Origin: Symbiodinium sp. CCMP2592
Lineage: Eukaryota > Sar > Dinophyceae > Suessiales > Symbiodiniaceae
Assembly: GCA_905221615.1 (NCBI GenBank)
Contig: CAJNDT010002035.1
Coordinates: 491,501-555,500, forward strand
Direction of reading: 5' to 3'
Length of the DNA stretch: 64,000 bases
How positions within the stretch are numbered: the stretch's first letter is position 1; each line of letters opens with the position of its first letter. Shown one piece after another: positions 22,008 through 32,376 of the stretch. The notes under the pieces are model-generated. The model made no database searches and was not told the DNA's origin. It was given only the letters and a program-made list of their open reading frames with translations. The position numbers were made by a program, and so were the translations under genes.

Positions 22008-25000
22008 CTCTGGAGATTTATCCAAACTAAGACCTGATAGGCACCTGTGCTGCAGAAATGCAACAATACAACCAAATCATTCCATGCCCAGTCCAGTCTA
22101 ACACACATGCATCCACTCGCGAGTATACATGTATACACCCTGCAAGTGTCATGCAGCGAGCAAATGCCCTGCTGCATGTCCTTCCGCAAACCCCCTGCTC
22201 GTGGCCGCTATAATGTCTGCCTGCCATGCATGGGCGGGACAGCTCTGCAACAATCACTTGCATCCAAGTGCATGTCGCGCCAAAAAGCAGAGACACAACC
22301 ATAATTGCAACATTGCTCGGTTAATTTAGATTTACAAAAACCACGGCTTCCAACCCGCCATGCAACTCGGCCGAACGTGGGATTTTGCGACTTGTCCAAG
22401 CCAAAGCAACTGGATGCAATGGAGAATCATGCTTTCATCCCCGTCAGCCATGCACACATACACAGCCAATGCCAGCAAAAGCCCCAACCCGCTTGTACAG
22501 CCACAGATCCCTTGCCTTTCAAAGGGCTTGGAGGTGCATACTCCGCCATGTTTGTGCAGATACACACATACAGATAACCTGCTGCAATTCGATGCAATGT
22601 GGTTTCGCTGCGCAATGGAGGCTCAGACAATGGAGGCTCAGAATGGCAAGGTCTCCGACTGCGACTTGCAGTAAATAACCTAAATCTCAACTTGCCGAGC
22701 TCACAGCGGGAGTCCTCGTCGTCGTGTTAGTATAGTGAAGAAGTATAATATAGTGTATATATCAGCTATAGATGCGATAAAGACCTATGTATACTATAGC
22801 TTTCACAAGCTTCAAAGTCATCGGTATACTGCGTAGGATTCGAGACATGAGACCTATATAAGTTGGGGACATAACCTTCTTTTCTGGCTGGGTTCCGGGA
22901 ATCTAAGTCGAGTCTCTTCGGATGCTTTCGCGAAGCTCCCAACCCCCGGATATCTCGAGAGGTTTCCGAAGTCAACTTCACAGCCTCAGCCTGCTTCGAT
23001 GGGCATTGAAGTATAGGTTTTAGGACATCCAATGCTACGACCCCGATTTACACTTATCCGGTTTAGGGTAGCTAAGTGTGCTGGGTTAATACGGTTAATA
23101 CTCGACATTCAGAAGGGGTCAAATGAAGTTCACGGTCGACCTGGATGTAAGAAGGGGAACAACCAAACTTTCCCGTCAGAAGCCAGAGCCCTGTTCTGTA
23201 AAACTCCGAGAATCCTACACCCTATATACAATCCTATAGCACTGAACCCCAGCGACATATCAACTGCGCCATTCCGCTCCCCTGCCTCTGTTGGGCTCTC
23301 CTCGACGCTGGCTTTCGTTGGCGTTGTGGAAGACCTCCGACTCAAAGGCTCTGCAGACGGTTTATAAGGTTTAGGGGTTTAGGGTTTATAAAGGGTTTAG
23401 GGGTTTATATATAGGGTTTAGGAATTAGTGTTTCGGTGTCCAGGTCTTGGGGGACATTTAGGATCGAAGATTTAACTCCACCAGACAAGGTCTCACGGTT
23501 CACAGGCACATTGACTGCACTGCACCTAGGTCGCAGTGATCACTTCTATACACCACAAGCACACTCAGGCAGTATCAGGATTGAGGATGTAGCGTTCAGA
23601 GTCGAGAGTTTCAAGTTTCAAGTCTACAAGAATATTACAAGAAATGCAACACAGATCATGCCACCGAATAGTAGCTGATGCTACTTTAGTGGTGTATGAA
23701 TGTGTGCCATACGACTCATATACAGTATCCCTTATAGGCTGAGTCCCAGGTCAGAGCACCGCAGCAGATTCTCGAAACTAAGGAGTATCGCTGTCTGAAC
23801 CCAACCTCCTCACGTGAAGAGGCACTGAAGGGATGAGGGTTTCGGGCCAGCCCCCCAAAACAAGATCGTGACTACAGCTTCAGCTGTAACCCAACCTCAA
23901 GCAGTTCGAGTCAATTCACTTGTCAACCCGAGCCGCTGGTCCTGCACCCAGCTCCCAGTAGACTTTCTCGGTATATCTCCGAACCCGAACATTGAACAAA
24001 CTCCAGATGCCAAGCTCATAATTCGCTTAGGGAAGGCTGCTTGTGTGAGCCCCTTGATGTTGCCCCAGCCCCGCGACGGCATGGCTTGCCTTGACTGCAT
24101 GGGCCCGTCGCGCGTGCATTCCAACCTGGCACCCTAAACCTTAAACCCTGTAAAGGTAGCTCTCTAAATGAAGGTCCCTTTGAGAAGTTCCCTTTGCAAG
24201 CCCGTCGCAATATCCTCTCGTTGGGAGAGAGAGAGAGAGAGAGACCAAAAATAGATGAGGTTTAGGTTTCTATATAGGTTATATATACGGTTTTTTCCGG
24301 AGGTTTAGGGTTTAAGGCTTCCTGCTTCTAGCCCTTACAATATAATGTAGTATTTCTGGTTTTAAGGCTTAGGCTTTCGCTCAATTGGCGTTCTTCATGG
24401 GCTCTGGCAAGGAAACTCCCTGCGTGTCTTCAGGACCCATGACTAGGTACGTTACTTGGGTTTCGGCTACGACACTTACGTAAGTGTTCATCTATATATA
24501 GATGACTCAGAATAACTGTGATTAACAGGATAGGAGCAGAAAGATTGTAATCTCTGCATCGACTCTTGCTGACGTTCAGCAACATGTCGTGAATGAGGTG
24601 TGCAGCCGCATGCGATGGGACGTCGTGGACATGTCGCCGAAGTCATCAGCGGTTCGCTGTCCAACAGTCATCGACATGTCTTTCTGAGTAACATAGGTAC
24701 TCCACTTGATGAGTGATGAAATTTTGTGCTTTAAGCAAACACTATATGGCGCTGTGTTGGTTAGCCTTGGAATACACCCATGTAGCATAGTTGATTCTGG
24801 CTGCAAGTGCGAGTGCCATGGAGGCTTGTCAATGGGAGAGGGCTGCGGCCTCGCTAGCAGCGGCAACATCGCATCCAGGGGCACGGACCTGAGTGGTCAG
24901 TGAGTTCAGAAAGACGAGTCAGCATGCCAGAGTTTGTTGCCTGCAGTGTGCACGGACATGGCATGAGTATCTGATTTGCGCACTGCTCTCAGCATGCAAC

Positions 25001-25590
25001 ACTGACATCAGGTTGGTGGCTTGGGGTTCGGGGTAATAGCTTAATAAATACCGAAACTACTTTGGTGGCTCCTTGTAGAATATACCCCAAAACCCTATTC
25101 TAATCATTACGGCCCCTATATAGTATAAGGTAGGCAGAACTCCCCAAACCATGTCATTCTGACATCGCCTGGCCTTAATTTCCATTACCAAACCCTGAAA
25201 CAACGGTCGAGCTATAGCCGAAGAGCCCACATCGGGTATATAGGCAGACTTCAGAACTCCAATCATTGCCCCCGTCCCTTACTCAATCCTCAACCCGAAA
25301 CCCTACACACCCCCTGAGGCTTCCTTCCGGGTGCTATGGATGCAGACCTCTCCTCCCCTCGGGAAGTTTATGGGTTTCGGGTTTTATGCCTATCTCCATG
25401 TCATGAAAGTCTACATACAAACGTTACCACCCAAGCCCTGCACCGCCACAGTCCCCAAACCTTTAAGCCCTCGATCCTGTTATAAACTTGAAGTCCACAA
25501 CCTCGAAATTGAAACACAAAAGCAGAACTCTAGGGTCAGGGCATGGTCGTCCTCGGCGTCATCGTCTCGTCGTCTCATCGTCGTCACCGT
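22008..25590. other. Gene-poor spacer with interstitial telomere-like tracts
   Basis: A composite motif occurs at 22,156-22,175 (GCGAGC then GCCCTGCTGC), about 150 bp upstream of the ATG at 22007. A dense TTTAGGG-like block lies at 23,361-23,425. A (GA)n tract lies near 24,223-24,244. Short open frames here look like chance. Confidence 0.45.
23361..23425. repeat. Interstitial TTTAGGG-type telomere-like repeats
   Basis: Six or so variants of GGTTTAGGG/GTTTATAGGG occur in 65 bp. The heptamer matches the telomere type of plants and dinoflagellates. The block lies well inside the window and is degenerate, so it is not a chromosome end. Confidence 0.7.
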
Positions 25591-25623
25591 CGCAACTGCT
25601 CTCTGCAGCGTCGTCGCCACCCG

Positions 25624-25947
25624 GCACCGTCCCGGTGCACCAAGGGTCGGCCTCAGCGCCTCCCGGCGCACTCATCGAGGTCTTTTGAACCCGGCACCCT
25701 CCCGGTGCACTACAGGTCCACCCAGGCGCCCTCCCGGCGCACTTTCAGGATTTCTCGACCCGGCACCATCCCGGTGCGCTGTGGGTCGGCCTCGGCGCCC
25801 TCCCGGCGCGCTTGAGGTCTTTGACACCCCGCACCATCCCGGTGCACTGAGGGTGTGCCCCAGCACCATCCCGGTGCATTTGCGGGGTCTTTAGCCTGCT
25901 GCCGTCCCGGCGCCGACTTGATCTCTGTTCTGGCGCCATCCCGGCGC
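25624..25947. repeat. Array of ten small GC hairpins with alternating stems
   Basis: Mini-hairpins start at 25624, 25656, 25694, 25726, 25763, 25795, 25831, 25863, about 25899 and 25933. Each is a 5-bp stem closing a (N)TCCC loop. Type A is GCACC-NTCCC-GGTGC and type B is GCGCC-NTCCC-GGCGC. The order is A B A B A B A A (weak B) B, with spacing alternating about 32 and 36-38 nt, so the larger unit is about 69 bp. The middle base pair switches A-T to G-C with both sides changed together. The ninth hairpin is imperfect. Confidence 0.85.
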
Positions 25948-25969
25948 ACGGGAGGTCGTGCACGAAGGC

Positions 25970-27375
25970 GCCGAAAAAAAACCTGACATCCTGACAAGTC
26001 ACAAGCCTGAACGAGACAGGGGGGGGACGGGGGGGGGGGCCTACCTGGAACTACCTGTATAACCTGAGTATAGGACTCTCCTTACTTTATCTAGAATTAA
26101 ATCTTACACTATCACCAGCTCTTCTCGGGCACTATAGCTTCTATATAGCAGCATATTACCACTATCATATATAGGATCTATATTCCCATAAACAGAAGAA
26201 CCCCAATGCTCTGTCTAAAGCCTGCTATGCAACAACAAGTCCACATAATTAAGAGCCTATAGAGGTCACGGCAGCACACACCAAACAGGCATACATGCAT
26301 GCAAAAATACATGCATACATAAGTACTTACTCATCTACTTACTTCCCCCATGTACTTACATACTTACCTGCTTACCTCTACTTAGTTACATGCATACATA
26401 TATGTGCATACAAACATGCATGCATGCACAACATGTAAAAGCACGCATACATGCATGTTTTCATGCGAAGCAAAAATTTCGGAAACATGCAAACTTTTCC
26501 ACGACATGGAAAACCATTCTAATCGAGCGGCAAAACTTGCTTTGGTTCGATCGCAAAAATGTACATCGGGAAAACATCTTCTTCCGAAAACACATGCTTG
26601 GGATTTCTCAAGCTTGTATTGACGCAGTATGTTCGTAGTATCTCTTTTGTATATTGTTTGTATACGTAGAGTGTTGCGACCAAAAAAGCAGAACAGCAGA
26701 ACAAACATATTTCGATCAACCATGTAAATCATGTAAACCTACAAAAAAATCTACCGCGAGCATTTGCCCTATAAGTGCTTGGAATTCCAAATGTGCAGTT
26801 CTTGTTCTGCTTTCTTTTTTGCCCACACGCTTCTCTTTGTTTCTGCATACGTGCCGAACTTCCTTTGCAATTCCGGGCCCTCCTGTGCCATATCTATACC
26901 CATGCCTGCATCAAAATGCATCAAAAATACGGTCCCGCTAAGTCGGCTTAGTCGACTTAGCCAAGTCACCGGCTATGTCGACATAGGGCTGGAAAAATCC
27001 GCTGGCTAGCTCACTTAGATAAGTCGACTTGCCCGACATACCCTATGCCGGCGATATCACTTAACATTCGTTTACTAACACACATGATACACTTAGCATA
27101 TGTCACTTACATATGTCTGTCAACTTACTTCCCTTTTGTTTGCTAAGTCTGCTATCTACTTACGACACTTACTAATCCTTTACTATTCAATTGCTGTGTC
27201 ATGCATGTTACTTGCCACAGTTGTCATCGACTTGTCTCACATAATAAGTAGGGTTACAGGACTTGCTATCTCATGTTAACCAATATAGCCAAGTCGACGA
27301 TATGGGCCAAGTGATTACTAACCCAATAGGGCCTCCAAGCAGTAGTTGCGGTCTGGTCAGAGGCGGGAGGGCACT
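25970..27375. other. AT-rich, repeat-bearing spacer
   Basis: It contains poly-G runs at about 26,021-26,039, an ACATGCATAC-rich tract at 26,287-26,460, and a cluster of GTCGAC-centred palindromes at 26,940-27,060. A single GCGAGC/GCCCT motif lies at 26,756. No gene is supported. Confidence 0.5.
26287..26460. repeat. ACATGCAT/ACATACTT tetranucleotide-rich tract
   Basis: Many copies of 'acatgcat', 'catacat' and 'cttac' occur in 170 bp. Confidence 0.8.
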
Positions 27376-29978
27376 CTATTGGCGGGAAGGCGCTGTCGCC
27401 CCACAGTTTGCGGAGAAGCACGCCAACGAGAAGCCCCTGACAGCAGGCCGCGCAGGGCTGATACCAGAAAAGGCAATGCACAGTGCTGCAAGACATGCAG
27501 AGTGTGGGTCCTGCAAGTGAGAGCTGCGGCGAGCTTTCTGGAGCTGCACCGTAACCGCTCGGGTCTCCGGACCTGTCATAGAAAACCTCACCCCCAACAT
27601 GGCATGCGCTAACTTGATGACCGGCAATGGAGAGAGCAGGATGCTAGTGAAACGGCCAGTGGCACGCGCCGATGCCGTCGCCGACAGCTTGTCACAAGTC
27701 TCGGCGAGGCAGCCGGTTGGGCCATAGCACTGGACAGAGCACATGAGCTGCCAGGCATCACTGCGTGCCGGGGCGCAAAACGTGCTGGCTCCGGAGCACT
27801 CAATGCGCACCTCCGTGACCGGAGGGCAACCTGCCGCCGGGTGGTCATCGTCATCTGCATGTGCCATGTCAAAGCCTTGGACAGCACGGTACAGGTAGGG
27901 CACCAGGCAATGGTCCGTCATGTCAAGTGTCAGCATTTGCTCCCCTGCGGGGGAAGGGGCAGACACAGCCGCGACTTGCTCCAGCTCAGTCGCGGCGGGC
28001 AAGAGGGCACATATCCGCCAGCGCGCCCACGTGCGCATGTGCTGCGAAAAACGATGCCGTGTGACACGCCGAAATGGGAGGACCCGCCTCGCCCCGGGTC
28101 CAGGAAAGTGCTCGGGGGCTATCACGCTAAAGCCAGGGGCTCCCATCAAACCTAAGCTAGAGACTGCCCACCAGGGTGGGGCGTCACGCCACCCCCAAAG
28201 TGTCTCTGCGAGGGTGGGCAATGAGCGGAGGCGGCCCAGCTGCGCCAGAGGGGCCTTGCCATTGGCACCGTATCCGCGCACGAAGGCCGGGCCAATACAT
28301 TTGCGGTCCGGGGGAAGCGTTTTAGCCATGAAGAGGAAGGGCTACACACCCGGCAGTGGTCGGAGCTCAAGGCGAAGAGGGTGGAATTAGCACACTGTTC
28401 ATGGGCTCCTCTAGCCCATCCCAAGGCATCCTCATGTGGCTGCAAGGTCTCCCGCAAGGAGTCATCAGGGTTAGGTGTTTTCATGCTGGCGTTAAAGCAG
28501 CCCTGTGCATCGGGGTGCCAGTAAGGCTGCTGCAGGACCGCTCCCAGATACACCCAAGTGGTGACAACGTCGCCGCTGTGCCGCGCCTGCGCACCAAAGA
28601 GTGGCGTACCTGCCAATAGCTCGGCAGTCCGACGCTCCCGAGGTCTGCGACGCGGCAGCGTTGACAGATGTGCGAGTTTCGACAAAAGGAGTGGGACAAC
28701 TTCGGCAGCCCACTCCGCCAGTACCGCCTGGGTCAGGCCAAAGCGACGGCAGAGTTGGGAGTCCCCGATGGTGCTGCCTCCTCCTTCCTCGTCACAGGCA
28801 GCCACAAAGGCCTGCCAAGACCGTCGGCCGCGCAGATGTAGCGGCACTATGCCAACCTGAAGTCGGCCAGGCTCTTTAGCGAAGACAGAGAACCCTCCCT
28901 GGGCGTCGGTGGACGGCTCCGTCACAAAAACGACTCCCACTGACTCGCGTGTGCGCCGAGAGCAAGGGCTGCCCTGGTCAGGTATAGTTGGCGCGAAAGA
29001 CCAAACCGTATCGTCTGGGGCCGGCATCCCAACTCCAGCGGAGGCCTGGAACTCCTGCGTGTCAAGGCACAGATCTTGGAGGTCAGCGACCTCAAATAGC
29101 GCCGTCGGCGCCGCATCGTGATCTGACAGAATGATGTGTTTGCCTGGGAGCAGAACCCTAAGAACCCACAGCGCGTAAACCTTGCCCCACCAGACCACCG
29201 CCCGACGCAAGCCTGTGGCTTGGCGGAGTGGAAAGAAGACACAGGTGTGCCGCTCGTTATGCCGACCGATCCAGCAACACCTGTTGAGAATATGTGGTAG
29301 GGTGTGGCGCGTATGGTCATACTCCTCCAACGAGTCCGTGTCCGTGAACAGCCACAAGGTGTGGCAATGCACAACCGCGGGATCTGCGCAAAGCCATACC
29401 GCATAACGCGCTAGAGAGTCCAAATTTACTGGTATGGTTGGCTCATACTCGCACGGGGTCGTCGGAATTTGGCCAAAGGGAAGCAGGTCTGCACTGATCG
29501 GTAGCTCCTGGAAACCGTAGATAGAGTCAACGGCATCGCTGCTGTCCTCAACCGGTGCACGTCGCGTGCCTCCCGCCCGAGTATTCAGTCGGGTGACCAG
29601 CATGCCCACAAAGCCGTGTCCTAGTCGGCGATCGTGCGAGCAGACAAGCACGGGCAAGCTGCCACACAGTGCCATATAGTCAAAGGCTTCCGCAACCGTC
29701 GCAAGGTAGCCCGCAACGGAAAAAGGGGCGTCGTCCGTGTGCAAGGGGGCACCTTCCTGAAAGACACGCCAAGTTGCCGGGTATTCGGTGAAGTCAGGCA
29801 CGTCCGTGAGGCCGGGGAGTACCTGCACCAAAAGGTGCCCCTCGTACACTTGAAGGTGAAGGTGCTCCATACCCGAGATCGCATGCTGTATAGACGCCAG
29901 AGCCAGGGATATGGGCCGATGAAGTTCGGTACCCACTCCGCTGACCACATGGCGCGTGGAGAACAATTGGACAGCCAT
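27376..29978 (-). CDS. Long DHD-motif protein, possibly glycosyltransferase-like; frame change near 28.3 kb
   Basis: The upstream segment starts at ATG 29978 (gcgccATGG) and stays open to 28152. The downstream segment (28329-27376) is in another frame and similar in composition. They probably form one gene joined by an intron or broken by an indel at about 28,310-28,400, where the upstream frame turns Ser-rich and unprotein-like. The central region reads LWLFTDTDSLEEYDHTRHTL, then RRAVVWWGKVYALWVLRVLL, then HIILSDHDAAPTALFEV. An Asp-x-Asp (DHD) after a hydrophobic strand is typical of nucleotide-sugar glycosyltransferases, where it binds the metal ion. That assignment rests on the motif only. 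The C-terminus is Cys-rich. Confidence 0.5.
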
Positions 29979-30251
29979 GGCGCATACTACCACCGATGAA
30001 CAGGTTGCCCCAACCCCTGGCTGGCGACGTATGTCACCGCCTGAGCCGCGATTAGAATCATCAGCATGCAAACGGCTCAGGGCAGAATTCAAGCCCCCCC
30101 CCCTACCCACAGGACCTTTTGCCACTCCAATCCTCCCTCAGCCTGTGGCATGTAGAGCATGACGCACTGGACCGCCACTGCCTGTTGACAAAAAAGGGGC
30201 GGATACCGGTCCGGTTTATTGGGCCAGGGCCCAAGATCCACCACCGGGCAA

Positions 30252-30734
30252 TCAGCCCAAGTAAAAGGTTTGGTAGCCCTGTCGGCCACTGGTGTCCCAG
30301 TCGCGGTGGTTCGCAATTTGCTCCACCACGCTGGCCACCTGCTTAAACCAAACCCTCACCGTTTCGTTTCCAGCATTTTGCCAGTTATGATGTAATTCGA
30401 TCACAACCAGGTTGGCGCGCATGCCCAGGGCCGCCATGAGTATCACATCGGTGTCGCTTGAGGTGAGCTGGAACTCGGGGTCCGCAGCCAAGTCGAAGTG
30501 ACACAGGTCACCATGGCGAACGTTAATGTGCGGGTCCAGGCGCCTCCACATCATCGGCAAAGGCAAAGCCGCCATAGCAGAAGCAGGGCGGGCGAGAGTG
30601 GAAGCTGTACGCGAGGTGAGGGTGCTGGCGACGTATGTCACCGCAATCTGAGCCAAGGGACAAACACGGAAGTAGGGTGGGAGCAGTGCGCACGCAAGCG
30701 ACCCAGAAGCACGCCTTTTCCGCAGAAGCGACAA
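30252..30734 (-). CDS. Unrecognised exon, member A of a tandem exon pair
   Basis: The useful part is about 30,560-30,252: PHINVRHGDLCHFDLAADPE, then FQLTSSDTDVILMAALGMRA, ending GRQGYQTFYLG and a stop. A partly similar segment follows upstream at 30,814-31,070. The shared 'ctggcgacgtatgtcaccgc' near 30,020 and 30,627 supports a tandem duplication with a unit of roughly 600 bp. The function is unknown. Confidence 0.4.
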   Translation of the reverse strand: MSLLRKRRASGSLACALLPPYFRVCPLAQIAVTYVASTLTSRTASTLARPASAMAALPLPMMWRRLDPHINVRHGDLCHFDLAADPEFQLTSSDTDVILMAALGMRANLVVIELHHNWQNAGNETVRVWFKQVASVVEQIANHRDWDTSGRQGYQTFYLG

Positions 30735-30813
30735 AAAAAATGATCCGGGTCACGGTGGCGTACCACCAAGCCCTACTTCAAAAAACCGTGTTGGCCAGAA
30801 GGAGCGCCGGAGG

Positions 30814-31070
30814 TCACTCGGCCCCCTCACGGAGGAAGGCCTGGTAGCCGTGCCGACCGGCGTCGTCGTTCCTCGTGCGCGAGACTCGTCGGGGATCATC
30901 AGGAAGGAACTTGACCCAGGCCCGCCGAATGCGTCCTTCAAAGACCACGCAGTTCGCACCGCGCTGGGATGCAAGGGTCAGCGCGAAAGTGACAAAGAGC
31001 GGGTCGATGTCGCTGGAGGAAGCAAGCTGGAAACATGTCGTAGCCAGGGATGTTGACGTTGACCGGCATC
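30814..31070 (-). pseudogene. Exon copy B, frameshifted
   Basis: In one frame PVNVNIPGYDMF is seen. In the next, FQLASSSDIDPLFVTFALTL, RGANCVVFEGRIRRAW and DDAGRHGYQAFL, ending at a stop at 30814. This parallels copy A (NVRHGDL, FQLTSSDTD, GRQGYQTF) with a frame change near 31,030. Confidence 0.45.
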
Positions 31071-32376
31071 TCGTTCCACGAACTTGCCATGTTGAACAAG
31101 AGGCCGGGGCGGATCAGGGAACGGAAAAAGGACGTCGTCGTATGCCGACGTGCTGAAAGCCCACACAATAGCAAGACTGAAGGAAGCCAAGGCAAAGGAC
31201 CAATGCCAAATGCAAGCACAAAAGGATGCCCACCCCCCCTTTTTTGGCGACAGCGGCCTTGCTTTCGCGGCAGGCAGCAATATTCTGCGACCTCCAGGCA
31301 CGGGACCTGCGACGCAAGAGCAGCCAACGTCGAATCGAGACACCAACCTCCTTGCCATGTAGCACAGAGATGAAGCAATTCTGAGGCCGTACGGCTGCAG
31401 TGGCTGCAATGCCTGGCCAGACTCAAACTAGTGATGCGTTGAGGCTGAGACAAAGCATGCGGGCGCATTTACCTTTGTTCCAACGCAGACGGCTTGGCAG
31501 AGGTTCAATCCATGTCCTCCAAACCGGCAGCTCTGGGCGAGGCCGTGGCTCAAGGGATGCAAGTCAATGAAGGTCGCATCTCCATCGGATAAAATGTCTG
31601 CAACCGCGGTCCAATGCCTGGCACTCCGCTCGCTTCCCGGGAAGCGGCCTCTGGCAAGTCGTCACGGGAAGCCGGAAGACCTGCAGGTTCCTGCTCTTGG
31701 TTCTCGTCAGCGGTGGTTGTGCGTCATTGCTGTCCGACTCAGGTGGTGCACTGTATAGGCATACCCGGGCAACGTTTTTTTTTTTGGCGTGAATGGGCCT
31801 CGTCGACTACAACTGTTGCACTCGGTTCCTACAAGCAAACAGTGAAACAAAAGCGAAGCTCTGCAAGCTGCGGCGCATGGCTTTGCCGGTGGAAGCTGTT
31901 CAGCAACTACGAAGCCTCAGCGACGGATCCGAAGCAATGAAGAGCCGTCGCTCTGAGCCGCCCAAAGCAGCTGGTGGAGCCAAATCCAAGCTCCGGCAGC
32001 CGTTCTAGTGTCGACAGACAACGGACAGCCCCTGTGCTTTGTTTCATCACGATCAAGCACACCAAAGTCCAAAGTCCAACGCCCACCGTGGCGAGCGGCT
32101 TCTAGACATGATGCGGAGCGCAACAGCCAGGCAACGTGCCGCTCATATCGATCAGTGTGTTGCCCCACGCTGCATAGGGAGCAGCAGTGGCGGTGCCTGC
32201 CTTTGAAAAGTGTTGCGGAGCTGCGCACTTGGATCATTCAGAAGGTAAGACTTAGATTTTAAAGGAAAAGTCGGTCAGCCTGCCATTACCTCGCTCCCGT
32301 CTAGACTTCTCTCGGACAGCTGTCGCTTGCGTGTCGTGGATTTTCTGCACTTTTAGCCAAGACGCTGCTCTTGAGG
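31071..32376. other. Spacer, no confident gene
   Basis: A plus-strand frame at 32,008-32,247 ends at a canonical donor-like 'cagaaggtaaga' and might be an exon (RTWIIQK). The evidence is too thin to call it. A run of T lies near 31,773. Confidence 0.3.

Noticed and set aside
23361-23425. True chromosome end
   Set aside because: The repeats are degenerate and flanked on both sides by unique sequence.
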